64,000 nt of DNA from Aestuariibacter sp. A3R04 (GTDB lineage Bacteria > Pseudomonadota > Gammaproteobacteria > Enterobacterales > Alteromonadaceae), in the NCBI RefSeq assembly GCF_018860805.1, contig NZ_JAHKQR010000003.1:866617-930616 (forward strand), in the 5' to 3' direction. Position 1 is the first letter of the stretch. The number at the start of each line of letters is the position of its first letter. The translations under genes and the position numbers were made by a program. Positions 1 to 9,196 of the stretch are shown piece by piece. The notes under the pieces are model-generated. The model was not told the DNA's origin. It searched no databases and saw nothing but the letters and a program-made list of their open reading frames with translations.

Positions 1-376
1 CTATTTCAATGCCAACAACTACAACTTTGCTTCTCTTTCCTGTGGTTCGACTGACCCATACAGCTGCTGCTTATCGTTGCCTTCAGGTATTCCTAACTGT
101 GAGGGCAACGTCTGTACAGAAGCTCAAATGGCAACATATGACAGCTGGGCGCTTTCATGTTCGGCTATTCAAACCAACCGTGATGTTACCATACAGGTAA
201 CCTGCACTGACAGTAATGCAGGCGACGCCGATAGCTGTTCGGCAGGTTCGCGAATTCACGTGATGTTGATGTGGCCAGTTACCAAATCCACGACCCAAAA
301 ATACACTTTAAACAGCCGGTGTAATTCCAAATCCGGCGATAGCAATGCCTGCGTTGTTAAGGATATTACCTTATGA
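1..376 (+). CDS. pilV: Type IV pilus modification protein PilV, 3' part only
   Basis: The frame is open from base 2 to a TGA at 374-376, so this is the last 124 codons of a gene that starts before the window. The protein is Cys-rich (CEGNVC, SWALSC, VTCT) and ends in an extracellular-type beta-strand segment as PilV minor pilins do; the N-terminal prepilin signal is outside the window. The stop overlaps the start of pilW (ATGA), which fits the usual pilV-pilW-pilX-pilY1-pilE order. PilV is a minor pilin thought to sit in the tip complex that primes pilus assembly. The call leans on gene order as much as on sequence. Confidence 0.75.
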   Translation, partial: YFNANNYNFASLSCGSTDPYSCCLSLPSGIPNCEGNVCTEAQMATYDSWALSCSAIQTNRDVTIQVTCTDSNAGDADSCSAGSRIHVMLMWPVTKSTTQKYTLNSRCNSKSGDSNACVVKDITL

Positions 377-1215
377 AACAAAGAGGCTTTTCACTGGTAG
401 AACTCATGATCGCCCTCGTGTTGGGCCTAATCATTAGCGGTGCAGTGATACAAACCATGATCAGCGCGCGGGTAACGAATTCTCTTAATCAGGCCGTGTC
501 TCAGGTACAGGAAGCCGGGCGTTTTGTCATGCTCCGTTTAAGCCGCGACATTATGGAAGCCGGTAGATTTGACCAAATTGTCAGCAATGTCGATGCGACT
601 GTGGATCATCTCGTCGAAGCTGCGTTCATTCAAAATAGGCCGGTAGGCCTTGCAGGAGATTATACCAGTAACGCTAGCTTAGGCTCGAGTCAGGGAACAA
701 ATGGAGCAAATGACGATTTAGTCATTAATTTATTAGGTAAAGAAGATTGCACAGGCAATCGTTTTGGTTATCCGGCAGATACAGAATTCCACGTTGTTAA
801 CAAATACTATGTGGCAAACAACAAACTTTATTGTACGGGATTTGATGGTCGGGTACTACGGGGGCTTCGCTCTCCGGTTGTCGGGTCTCGGTCTGTGATC
901 CTAATGGACAATGTAGAGAGTTTTCAAGTGCAATACGGGGTTACAGATCTCGCCAGCGCCTCTCAGGGACAAGCTGTGCAATATGTAACTGCCAGTCAGT
1001 TGTCAGCGTTGCGCGCAGCAAACAGGCAGGTGGTTGCCATTAGGATTGGCGTCATGCTCAAAAGTGACGGTGCTCAGGTTGCGAATATGCCGGTGCATGA
1101 ATTGGCGGTGTTAAACGAGAAACCTGTGAAAACGGATGATGCACATTACTTCCAGGTGTTTAACCAGACATTGGCCCTGCGCAACATGAAGAACTTCGTA
1201 AGGAGCTTGAGATGA
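373..1215 (+). CDS. pilW: Type IV pilus minor pilin PilW
   Basis: 280 aa. It begins with a class III prepilin signal: a 5-residue leader MKQRG, then FSLVELMIAL with Glu at +5 of the mature protein, followed by one hydrophobic helix to about residue 28. PilD should cleave after Gly5. The mature region has the PilW features QEAGRFVMLRLSRDIMEAGR and a long beta-rich C-terminal part with a few Cys residues. It overlaps pilV by 4 nt (ATGA) and pilX by 4 nt, so translation is probably coupled. PilW is one of the minor pilins that nucleate the pilus with PilV, PilX and PilY1. Confidence 0.9.
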   Translation: MKQRGFSLVELMIALVLGLIISGAVIQTMISARVTNSLNQAVSQVQEAGRFVMLRLSRDIMEAGRFDQIVSNVDATVDHLVEAAFIQNRPVGLAGDYTSNASLGSSQGTNGANDDLVINLLGKEDCTGNRFGYPADTEFHVVNKYYVANNKLYCTGFDGRVLRGLRSPVVGSRSVILMDNVESFQVQYGVTDLASASQGQAVQYVTASQLSALRAANRQVVAIRIGVMLKSDGAQVANMPVHELAVLNEKPVKTDDAHYFQVFNQTLALRNMKNFVRSLR

Positions 1216-1793
1216 AGGCAGTTAATCAAGTTAATCACCAACAAGGAATGGTGTTAGTTCTCGCATTGCTGATTTTATTATCACTGACGATTTTAGGGGT
1301 GAGCGCAGTGTCGTCAAGCCTGAGCCAGAATAAAATGGCGATGTCTATGCAGCGCTCCGGTATGGCTTTTGATGCTGCTGAAGCTGCCTTGGCCGGCGTT
1401 TTTTTTGAAGCAGAAGATAAGATAGTGCTCACAGACAATACCAAAAAAGACCCACTTACTGAAGCCAGACAAGGTCTGCAGTTTGATCCGGATAATGACG
1501 CCATGAGTTGCTTTGACAACGGCTGGACGGCGCGTAGTGTTACCAGTACGGGTTTGTCGGCGGGTACTGAACATAAGAATAGTGGAAACTACCAAACAGA
1601 TATGAGAACGCAAAGTTGGTCGCGAACTGCATTTATTCGCGAACAGGCGTGTCGTGGTTCAAGTAATGTTATAGGTGGAAGTAATGTAAATTGCCACGTG
1701 TTCGTGGTGAGAGGTTGCGGAAAAGTTTCTGAGAGAAGCACCGTTGTTGCCAATACCGTTACCGCTGCCGTTATGGCACCGGCTTCGCAGTAG
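1212..1793 (+). CDS. pilX: Type IV pilus minor pilin PilX
   Basis: 193 aa. The prepilin-like signal has a Gly at residue 12 followed by MVLVLALLILLSLTILG, with Leu rather than Glu at +5. The segment AGMAFDAAEAALAG is the conserved helix seen in PilX N-terminal domains. The start overlaps the pilW stop by 4 nt and pilY1 starts 13 nt after its stop. The product is a minor pilin inserted in the inner membrane before assembly and is expected to act with PilW, PilV and PilY1 at the pilus tip. Confidence 0.88.
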   Translation: MKAVNQVNHQQGMVLVLALLILLSLTILGVSAVSSSLSQNKMAMSMQRSGMAFDAAEAALAGVFFEAEDKIVLTDNTKKDPLTEARQGLQFDPDNDAMSCFDNGWTARSVTSTGLSAGTEHKNSGNYQTDMRTQSWSRTAFIREQACRGSSNVIGGSNVNCHVFVVRGCGKVSERSTVVANTVTAAVMAPASQ

Positions 1794-1806
1794 GAGTACC
1801 AGAGTT

Positions 1807-4800
1807 ATGAAGGATTTCATTCGCTATGCCATCTCATGTGCATTATGGGTTTGCATTGGAAGCGCAGCCTGGGCTGATGATTTAGATATCTATCTGGGAA
1901 CTGCAGATGCTTCTGTCACCTACAATCCCAACGTCCTATTTATTATGGATACGTCTGGTAGTATGACGGCCTACGATAACACGAGTCAGTCCCGTATGCT
2001 TCGTGTCCAAAACGCATTGAAAGACGCATTGCAAAGTGCTACCAACATCAATGCCGGTTTGATGCGTTTTTCTGACTACGGCGGTCCTGTGCTGTTTCCG
2101 TTGCGTCCTATCGACGATTCGATCAATCCGGAAATTATCACCTCGACAGCGGAGAGTGCCGACGACGCGGTAGAAATTAGTGGAAGTGTGGATCTGACTA
2201 GTAATTCTCTACAACTAACCAGTGGCACAGCCACGGTCACCACAGGGCTGCGTTATCAGGAAGTGAATATTCCCCAAGGGGCAACCATTACCAGTGCCAC
2301 ATTGCGGTTGACCTCTACACAGTTGAATACTGCAGCGTCGACGTTAAAGATTCGAGGAGAGTTGTCGGCTGACAGTCAGGCTTTTGCGTCTACTTCTTCA
2401 AACATATCTAAGCGGGCGACCACTGGCAGTGAAGTAGAGTGGAGCTCCGACAACGGCTTTCCGATAACGGATGAGATTGTAACCACACCGGATTTCTCTG
2501 CTGTTATTCAGGAAGTGGTAGATCAGCCTGGGTGGTGTGGTGGCAACGCATTGAGCCTTATCATAGAAGGCAGCAGTACCAACAGTGCCAGTGCTCGCCG
2601 GGCTAAATCTGCAGACTACGGAACAACAGGGTCTCCGCAGTTGGTCGTTACGTACGATGAATCGACCGCCACAGGTTGTATCAGTGGCGAAAGCGTTTAT
2701 CAGGTTTCTGGCAACGAAAACAACGCTGAAGAAAAAAATAATGGTAAGCAATCGACAGGCACTGAACTTACTATGAATGCGAGCAGTAACGCTTATCTAG
2801 GTATGCGGTTTACTAACGTTAATGTACCTAAAGGTGCTGTGGTGTCAGAAGCTTATTTGGTTTTTAACGGCTTTGAATATCATGGTGGTTATGCGTCGAT
2901 GAAGATACAGGCAGCGGCTGTAGACGATGCCGTTAGCTTTAGCCCTTACACCCGTTACATGTTGAAAAACATGCCTAAAACCAGCGGTGTGACCTGGACG
3001 CCTCCTACGTTTTACTATCGGTATGAATACCAAACGCCGAACATCTCTGGCATGTTACAAGAAGTGTTCAACCGCAGCGGTTGGAATGCCGGCAATGACG
3101 TTATGCTCATATTGAGTGATTTCGTAGGTGACCGCGGTGCGTATACCTACAAGGGCAGCCAGTCCAGAGCCCCGCAGTTGGTAATAAAGTTTAAAGGCGA
3201 TGCCACACCTGGCGTAACGGCAACGGTCAGAGAGCATTTGATTAGTAAAGTGGATGAGCTTACCGCCAGCGGATACACCCCAATAGTCGATACACTGTAT
3301 GAAGCAACCCGATATTACGGTGGTCTTTCCGTTGACTACGGGTTAACGAGGGGGAACAGCAATGTATCGAACTCGGTACGAAAAAATACCCGGGTTAGTC
3401 ACCGTGGCTCATATGTAGGCGCAGATGCGGTTCGCGGATACGGATGTGATGAGAGTAACCTCAGTGACAGTGACTGTATTTCTGAATACATTCCCAGCGG
3501 GGCTGAGTATATTTCCCCAGTAAGTGATTTACAGTGCCAAACAAACAACCACATTGTGTTGTTATCGGATGGTGAAGCAAACAGTAACCACAGCGTATCA
3601 AAGATTCAGTCTCTACTTGGTGCAAATTGTTCAGGTAGCGGTGGAGAAAAATGTGGCCTGGATTTAGTCAAAAATTTGAGCAAAGCCGAAACCTCTGCGA
3701 TAGACAGACGAGTGATTACGCATACCATAGGGTTTGCGGCAAACAACAATGCAAACAATTTCCTCAATCAGATCGCATTACAAAGTGGTGGGGGATTCTA
3801 TCAGGCAGACAACAGCGCTGATTTGGTAAAGGCATTTCAGGCAATCTTGCGATCTGTAAAAGATGTGAATGCAACGTTTGTTTCGCCTGGGGTTGCGGTA
3901 AACCAGTTAAATCGACTCACCCACAAAGATGAGCTCTATTTTGCATTGTTTAAACCAAGTGAAGGCACTATATGGCCAGGCAATCTAAAAAAATACAAAA
4001 TAAGTGGCGAGACTATTTTGGATCAAAAAGGTAAGGATGCCATCGATTCTTCTACTGGTTTTTTCTCAGATACTTCTCACAGTTATTGGTCGACCCTGGC
4101 AGATGGCAATGACGTAAGAGAGGGCGGGGCGGCAAGCCAAATGACGAACAATCGCAACGTTTACTTCTTTGAGGATGACCCGACGATTATTCACAGTCTC
4201 AATGAGCTTCATGAGAACAACTTACTGATCACTACCAACGATTTGGCCATCAGTACTGTGCCTGGAGCAGTGACGCTGAGAAGCGAATTGCTTAAGTGGG
4301 CCAGGGGCGTAGATGTGCGGGACGCTGACGGCGATGGCAGTACATCGGACGTAAGATTACAAATGGGTGATCCTATTCATTCACAGCCAGTTATCGTGAA
4401 CTATAGCGAAACTGAATCTGCTATTTTCGTGGCGACGAATCATGGCTTCCTGCACTCTTTTGATACACAAACCGGAAAAGAGAACTTTGCCATTATTCCC
4501 AAAGAACTGCTGAAGAATATGTATGATTTTTATCAAAATAATTCTACCTTCAATCACATTTACGGTCTTGATGGCGATATGGTTCTCAGAACAGTAGGCA
4601 ACAAAACCTACCTTTATGTAGGCATGCGACGCGGTGGTAGAAATTATTACGTGTTCGATGTGAGTTCAAAAACCGCCCCCAAACTCGTCTTTGCTATTCG
4701 AGGTGGCGATTCAGGTTTGGAAAAGTTAGGTCAGACCTGGTCCAGACCTACTATTACGAAAGTGAAAATGGGGAATACTGTCAAAAACGTTATGATTGTA

Positions 4801-5874
4801 GGTGGCGGTTACAGCGATGATCACGATACAAAAACGACCCGGAGCGACGATGTTATAGGCAATGCGGTGTTCATGTTTGATGCAGACAATGGCAGTTTGC
4901 TTTGGTCAGCCAGCGATCAGAACGCCTCGGTGAATGTCAGCCAAATGAAGTACAGCATTCCGGGTCGTATTTCTGTTATTGACCGCGACAATGATGGATT
5001 TGCTGACCACATGTACGTTGCCGATATGGGCGGGCAACTGTTTCGCTTTGACATCTACAATGGTAAGAGCGGTACAGATTTTATTAAAGGGGCACGTATT
5101 GCTGATTTGGGCGGCGATACAGAACAGAGCAATCGCCGCTTCTTTTACGGCGCTGACGTGACTGAAGTAGCCCTTGGCGAAGAGTTGTATTACGGTGTAG
5201 CCATAGGCTCAGGCTGGCGCGCTTCGCCATTGGATCTTGTGGTTAATGACCGCTTTTACTTTTTAAAAGACAAAGGCGTGTTCCAGACAGATAGCGATGG
5301 TAACTATGTTCTGCCACCTTTATATACTGAGTCGACTTTATATGACGCAACAGAATCGCTTTTGAGCAGCAGTGACACAACCACTCAAAGCTTAGCTACA
5401 TCGCAATTTGCTGGTAAAGCTGGGTGGTATATCAAATTGGAAACAGAGGGCGAAAAAGCCTTGTCGTCTCCATTGATTATTGATTACAAAATATTTTTTA
5501 CCACCTATGTGCCTTCAGCCAGTTCTGAAAGCGCTTGTGCCCCACCAAGCGGGAACAGCCGTGCATATCTGGTAAGCATGTTCAATGGCAACGCAGTCGA
5601 TGATCTCAACAACAATGGTGACGTGGACAAAAAAGATCGATATGCCGAACTCAAGCAGACGGGCATTGCACCTGAAACTAAAATACTGATAGAAGAAGTC
5701 GTGAAGCCAGTTGTGTGTCTTGGTACGGAGTGTGCGTCTGCGGTTATTGATGTTGATGAAAACGGAAATGAACAACAGTGTTTATCTGGATTTGCGTGTT
5801 TAGCGCAAAATATATTTGGACGGTTCGAAAGGGTCCTGCAAGATAGTTGGTCAACAGAGAAAGAGCGTCAATAG
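1807..5874 (+). CDS. pilY1: Type IV pilus tip-associated adhesin PilY1
   Basis: 1355 aa from ATG 1807; an in-frame start at 1744 lies inside pilX and would put residues before the signal peptide, and AGGAG sits about 10 nt before 1807. Order: signal peptide (1 to about 24, cut near AWA/DD); von Willebrand A domain with the MIDAS motif DTSGSMT at about 48-54; two similar inserted domains at about 115-285 and 295-463; resumed VWA segment (IVLLSDGEANSN); then the C-terminal PilY1/PilC propeller with a calcium loop DRDNDGFAD at about 1059-1067. Other Asp-rich loops (DADGDGSTSD, DLNNNGDVD) may also bind calcium. In the family, PilY1 acts in adhesion, surface sensing and control of pilus retraction. 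The insertion of two repeat domains into the VWA domain is the odd point. Confidence 0.93.
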   Translation: MKDFIRYAISCALWVCIGSAAWADDLDIYLGTADASVTYNPNVLFIMDTSGSMTAYDNTSQSRMLRVQNALKDALQSATNINAGLMRFSDYGGPVLFPLRPIDDSINPEIITSTAESADDAVEISGSVDLTSNSLQLTSGTATVTTGLRYQEVNIPQGATITSATLRLTSTQLNTAASTLKIRGELSADSQAFASTSSNISKRATTGSEVEWSSDNGFPITDEIVTTPDFSAVIQEVVDQPGWCGGNALSLIIEGSSTNSASARRAKSADYGTTGSPQLVVTYDESTATGCISGESVYQVSGNENNAEEKNNGKQSTGTELTMNASSNAYLGMRFTNVNVPKGAVVSEAYLVFNGFEYHGGYASMKIQAAAVDDAVSFSPYTRYMLKNMPKTSGVTWTPPTFYYRYEYQTPNISGMLQEVFNRSGWNAGNDVMLILSDFVGDRGAYTYKGSQSRAPQLVIKFKGDATPGVTATVREHLISKVDELTASGYTPIVDTLYEATRYYGGLSVDYGLTRGNSNVSNSVRKNTRVSHRGSYVGADAVRGYGCDESNLSDSDCISEYIPSGAEYISPVSDLQCQTNNHIVLLSDGEANSNHSVSKIQSLLGANCSGSGGEKCGLDLVKNLSKAETSAIDRRVITHTIGFAANNNANNFLNQIALQSGGGFYQADNSADLVKAFQAILRSVKDVNATFVSPGVAVNQLNRLTHKDELYFALFKPSEGTIWPGNLKKYKISGETILDQKGKDAIDSSTGFFSDTSHSYWSTLADGNDVREGGAASQMTNNRNVYFFEDDPTIIHSLNELHENNLLITTNDLAISTVPGAVTLRSELLKWARGVDVRDADGDGSTSDVRLQMGDPIHSQPVIVNYSETESAIFVATNHGFLHSFDTQTGKENFAIIPKELLKNMYDFYQNNSTFNHIYGLDGDMVLRTVGNKTYLYVGMRRGGRNYYVFDVSSKTAPKLVFAIRGGDSGLEKLGQTWSRPTITKVKMGNTVKNVMIVGGGYSDDHDTKTTRSDDVIGNAVFMFDADNGSLLWSASDQNASVNVSQMKYSIPGRISVIDRDNDGFADHMYVADMGGQLFRFDIYNGKSGTDFIKGARIADLGGDTEQSNRRFFYGADVTEVALGEELYYGVAIGSGWRASPLDLVVNDRFYFLKDKGVFQTDSDGNYVLPPLYTESTLYDATESLLSSSDTTTQSLATSQFAGKAGWYIKLETEGEKALSSPLIIDYKIFFTTYVPSASSESACAPPSGNSRAYLVSMFNGNAVDDLNNNGDVDKKDRYAELKQTGIAPETKILIEEVVKPVVCLGTECASAVIDVDENGNEQQCLSGFACLAQNIFGRFERVLQDSWSTEKERQ

Positions 5875-5876
5875 TC

Positions 5877-6344
5877 ATGCATAAAAAATTTACTTTAATG
5901 TCAGGCTTTACACTGATTGAACTTATGGTTGCTGTGGCGATCGCGGGTATTCTTATATCGGTGGGTTATCCTGCTTATCAAGGTGTAATCAAAAGCGGTT
6001 ATCGGAAATCGGCGCAATCTGACCTCATGGCGTTTGCTGCCGCCATGGAGCGCCATCACGCGGGTAACTTCACCTATAAAGGCGCTGGGGCGGGTGGCAG
6101 TGACACAGGTAAGCCAGGTGTCTTTGCCAGTTGGTCTCCGGCTTCTGAACCCGCTTCTGAAAAGCGGTACAATCTCACTATTGTCAGTGCCACAGGTGTA
6201 GACTACGAAATCAAGGCATCACCGGTCTCTGGCAGCACGCAAGCGGGAGATGGCGACATCTATTATTTTAGTGATGGCCGCAAAGGATGGGACGAAAACA
6301 ACTCTGGTGGTTTAGATGGTAGTGAGTATTGCTGGTCATGCTAG
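5877..6344 (+). CDS. pilE: Type IV pilin PilE-like minor pilin
   Basis: 155 aa from ATG 5877, just after the pilY1 stop; a start at 5847 would lie inside pilY1 and lengthen the leader too much. The prepilin peptidase site is SG/FTLIELMVAVAIAGIL, with Gly10 at -1, Phe at +1 and Glu at +5. The C-terminus has a disulfide-type Cys pair (EYCWSC). It is the last gene of the + strand pilVWXY1E operon and meets the opposite-strand cluster 14 nt downstream. It is a PilE-type minor pilin rather than the major pilin, judged from its place at the end of this operon. Confidence 0.88.
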   Translation: MHKKFTLMSGFTLIELMVAVAIAGILISVGYPAYQGVIKSGYRKSAQSDLMAFAAAMERHHAGNFTYKGAGAGGSDTGKPGVFASWSPASEPASEKRYNLTIVSATGVDYEIKASPVSGSTQAGDGDIYYFSDGRKGWDENNSGGLDGSEYCWSC

Positions 6345-6358
6345 TTGATCGCGGCTAT

Positions 6359-6907
6359 CTACGGAGTGGGCACGGTAGCATCTAGGCGGAATAGCTTGTC
6401 AGGATGGGCGGAAAGAAGAGGGTGTGAAATCGCGGTTTGCGTTGAGTAGCTAAGCATATTTCCATCTAAATTCTGCCAACTGACGGTAATGTCAATGTGT
6501 TTTATCAGTGGATAGGGGCAACCAGATGACTGTGCGGTTGTATACACATTCGCATTTTGGGTGTATTTTTCGGTCGAATGCCAAGAGACACTATACCCAT
6601 GGGGCGCTATATGAGGTCCGAGATTGACCGTGTTGTTCCCAGGTGGAAGCAGTCCGCCTGCATTTGGAGCAATTTGTACAAATATAGGGAGGTCGGCGAA
6701 CCCCTTTTTTCCTACCAGTGAGAAGTGACTTCGATATCGCTGCGCAGTGTTCATCGCTGCACCGTACAAGGACGTCGCGATACTGGTTTGCTGAAAGTTC
6801 TGCACAACCGCTATGCAACCAAGTAGCACCGAGGTCATCATGATCATTGCCAGGAGCACCTCTAGCAAAACCATGCCCGACCTTGGAGAAGGCTGTATCA
6901 CACTCAT
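6359..6907 (-). CDS. PilV/GspI-like minor pilin of the second set
   Basis: 182 aa. The prepilin signal is PRSG/MVLLEVLLAMIMMTSVLLG, cleaved after Gly11, with Glu at +5. The LLEVLLAM core resembles PilV, GspI and PpdC proteins. It is the last gene of a - strand set and overlaps the PilX-like gene by 4 nt. It has only a few Cys and no close likeness to the pilV remnant at the window start. By position it matches ppdC in the E. coli ppdA-ppdB-ygdB-ppdC operon. Its function in pilus or pseudopilus initiation is inferred. Confidence 0.75.
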   Translation of the reverse strand: MSVIQPSPRSGMVLLEVLLAMIMMTSVLLGCIAVVQNFQQTSIATSLYGAAMNTAQRYRSHFSLVGKKGFADLPIFVQIAPNAGGLLPPGNNTVNLGPHIAPHGYSVSWHSTEKYTQNANVYTTAQSSGCPYPLIKHIDITVSWQNLDGNMLSYSTQTAISHPLLSAHPDKLFRLDATVPTP

Positions 6908-7986
6908 TGAACGCTCCCAGGGACAAGGCTAATTTGTTGCAACGCGGGTAAAGAGCGCAAAGTACTCAGTACTGCGAAGTCGTACATAACTTGTATTGCG
7001 CTGTCTGCTGATGCAGGGTGATTCAGCACGAGGCTCCCGACGATTGCTGCATCGGGAGCCATCAACACCCGCTGTGTAAATTTTGTCTTTTCTCTATAGC
7101 TTACTACCAAACCGTACATGCGTGTATTCGAATGCAGTTGAATGTCTCCGTTGCGCACAATGATAAGAGCCGGTGAGTTGGGACTGCCAAGTGTTTTGCC
7201 GGCAGTGATTTCACAATGGCCGTCTATCCAAATAAAGGGACTAGCAGTTGGCAGAGATTTGCAATTCGTCATTTTCTTCCAGGCAATTCGTTTAAACGCA
7301 GACAGTGGTGTGTTGCCTATGTCGCTAGCGAATAAATAGGTAAGTGCATCTGGCGGCAATGCGCTGTCTTTGTCTTTAACATCACTCTTTTTCACCATGG
7401 CATGGCTTACGGCATTGGCTTGACATTGCGGAGGATGAATTGCACTTTCTTTACAAGTAAAACGCGGTGCTGATAGCAGGTTTACTTCGGTATTTGACCA
7501 CACTGCAAGGGGAGAGCGCGGGTGAGCTCTAGCGGTTGGAACGTATAAGTGAAATGCTGCCAGAGGATGAAGGTTGTCATGTATAACCAATGCTGCGGGT
7601 GGAAGGTTTATTAGTAGCGGAAAGCGCACCAGGCTCTGCACTTTAGTGTCGGTAAAAATACCGTCAGTATCACTTCTGGAAATAGTTGCAGAAGTAATTT
7701 CACCTCCAGTAAGAGGAGTCGTTGTGACATTGCTCATGGTAGAAAAAACTTGCGAGGGGAGGGTGTTGTCCCAGGCCGGAGCATGCAACAGGCGGGCGCC
7801 AATATCGGCCATATATACCTCGCTACGTGCAGAAAGTGTTGTATTGGTATTTTTCCAAAGTAGACTTTCTGATTGTGCAATGAAGTACAGACTAATAGCA
7901 GTTACTGATACGCTAACCAGTGCCAACAATAAGGCTATAGTGGTCAGGTACACGGCGCCAGCCGATCTTGATTGACTATATTTCAT
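6904..7986 (-). CDS. PilX/YgdB-like membrane-anchored minor pilin of the second set
   Basis: 360 aa from ATG 7986; a longer start at 8013 would put nine extra hydrophobic residues before the signal. The N-terminus is MKYSQSRSAG/AVYLTTIALLLALV, a prepilin-like site lacking Glu5 as in PilX, YgdB and GspK, with one membrane helix to about residue 33. The rest has no motif I recognise apart from scattered Cys residues. It overlaps the upstream PilW-like gene by 11 nt and the PilV-like gene by 4 nt. It is much longer than E. coli YgdB and longer than the PilX at 1212. Confidence 0.65.
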   Translation of the reverse strand: MKYSQSRSAGAVYLTTIALLLALVSVSVTAISLYFIAQSESLLWKNTNTTLSARSEVYMADIGARLLHAPAWDNTLPSQVFSTMSNVTTTPLTGGEITSATISRSDTDGIFTDTKVQSLVRFPLLINLPPAALVIHDNLHPLAAFHLYVPTARAHPRSPLAVWSNTEVNLLSAPRFTCKESAIHPPQCQANAVSHAMVKKSDVKDKDSALPPDALTYLFASDIGNTPLSAFKRIAWKKMTNCKSLPTASPFIWIDGHCEITAGKTLGSPNSPALIIVRNGDIQLHSNTRMYGLVVSYREKTKFTQRVLMAPDAAIVGSLVLNHPASADSAIQVMYDFAVLSTLRSLPALQQISLVPGSVQ

Positions 7987-8584
7987 GATTGACGACCAAA
8001 GAAAATGAAACATTTCGCTTAAGGTGGCGAAAGGGTTTAGCGTGTGCGGAAATTGATACCTGAATAAGTGTAAATTGCCCGTGAGGCATAGCTTGGAAGG
8101 TAAGATCGTCTATCTCCAGTCGAGTGTCGGCGGTGATGTCTTGCCATCCGTTTGCATTGCACGGTTTTCCTGATAATCGCATTTCCAGGGCTTTTTTTCT
8201 AAGTCTGAAGCCCATGCGTTCTTCTGGCGATCCCACATCGGGAGTGCCATTATCATTGAGATCTGACGCAAATAGTATGCAGGAGTTTTTTACCTCTTTG
8301 GGGTGATGGCCGATGCTAAATTGGTTTGCAAAATCATTGGGAATGACAGCCTTACTGAGATACTGAGATTTTGCTTTTCCGTGCCAACCACTTTTGCTAA
8401 CACGGTTGGTGATAAGCGCAGATAATTTGGTTAACTCTACATCCAGGTACATACTGTTGAGTAGTTGTTTGTGCGATACCAACGTATGGGCAATGACAGT
8501 TGATGCACCTGCAAGCATGGCAACGCCGATAGCAGAGCCGATAAGTAATAAAGGAAGTGAAAAACCCGATGTCGCCCTTAACAT
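7976..8584 (-). CDS. PilW/GspJ-like minor pilin of the second set, lacking Glu5
   Basis: 202 aa from ATG 8584, which overlaps the stop of the upstream gene (ATGTTAA), so translation is probably coupled; an in-frame start at 8620 is possible. The signal is ATSG/FSLPLLLIGSAIG: Gly at -1 and Phe at +1 are kept but Pro-Leu replaces the usual Val-Glu at +4/+5. The later segment SDLNDNGTPDVGSPEER and the conserved position after a FimT-like gene suggest a PilW/PpdB relative. Loss of Glu5 suggests a tip position, where no neighbour in front needs to be contacted. Confidence 0.65.
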   Translation of the reverse strand: MLRATSGFSLPLLLIGSAIGVAMLAGASTVIAHTLVSHKQLLNSMYLDVELTKLSALITNRVSKSGWHGKAKSQYLSKAVIPNDFANQFSIGHHPKEVKNSCILFASDLNDNGTPDVGSPEERMGFRLRKKALEMRLSGKPCNANGWQDITADTRLEIDDLTFQAMPHGQFTLIQVSISAHAKPFRHLKRNVSFSLVVNHEI

Positions 8585-9090
8585 TGTTCTATATGTCCGT
8601 ACTGTTGGTTGAGCAGGCATGTTCTTGTCCTGCCCATGTTACTGAGGATGACTTTTCCTGTTACATCGCCGGCGTTAAAGGTAATTGCTCCGGCGTGACC
8701 AGCTGTTAAGCCTGTAGAAGGAGCGAAACGAGTGAACCCGGCGGGGTTGAAGGTGTTGTTCACAATCTTCACTGGGTTGTGGTTGTAGTAATTAATCGTG
8801 GGGATACTTACCACACTGGAACAAGTACTGGGCTTCTGACAATTGCAAGGCAGCATTGAAACATGCAAGCACCAGTGTCCGCTGTGATTTAAAGAGACGT
8901 GAACCGCCTGATTAGATTGCATAGCAACGAGTTGTGCGCGGCTAAATTGACTACTCACGCTGTCAAGCACGCGGCTGATTTTGCCCAAGTTGATCTGGTG
9001 CTGAAAAGCGGGTGCGGCCATAGAAAATACAATTAGTACAATGGCCAGTACAATAAGCATTTCTATTAGTGAAAATCCGAATTGTTTCAC
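8578..9090 (-). CDS. FimT/GspH-like pseudopilin, first gene of the second set
   Basis: 170 aa from GTG 9090. AAGGA lies 6 to 7 nt upstream of the GTG, and starting there gives a normal short leader VKQFG before FSLIEMLIVLAIVLIVFS with Glu at +5; an ATG at 9126 would add 12 residues. Residues after the helix (SVSSQFSRAQLVAMQSNQAV) match the FimT/GspH pattern. Several Cys residues occur in the middle (CLHVSMLPCNCQKPSTC). It heads the - strand operon and is divergent from the PilE-like gene at 9197, with about 106 bp between them. By order it corresponds to E. coli ppdA. Confidence 0.75.
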   Translation of the reverse strand: MKQFGFSLIEMLIVLAIVLIVFSMAAPAFQHQINLGKISRVLDSVSSQFSRAQLVAMQSNQAVHVSLNHSGHWCLHVSMLPCNCQKPSTCSSVVSIPTINYYNHNPVKIVNNTFNPAGFTRFAPSTGLTAGHAGAITFNAGDVTGKVILSNMGRTRTCLLNQQYGHIEQC

Positions 9091-9196
9091 AGTCTGTCCT
9101 TTTAACCAGCAGAAATGGCTGTTCATCCTGATACATTGTGCTCATGCTAGCGGTTTTAACCCGCACTGTAAGCTGACCAAAAGAAAGGAAATAGTT

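Noticed and set aside
2398..2751. 117-aa open frame on the - strand inside pilY1
   Set aside because: It lies opposite conserved PilY1 codons, has no ribosome-binding site or family likeness, and pilin operons leave no room for such a gene.
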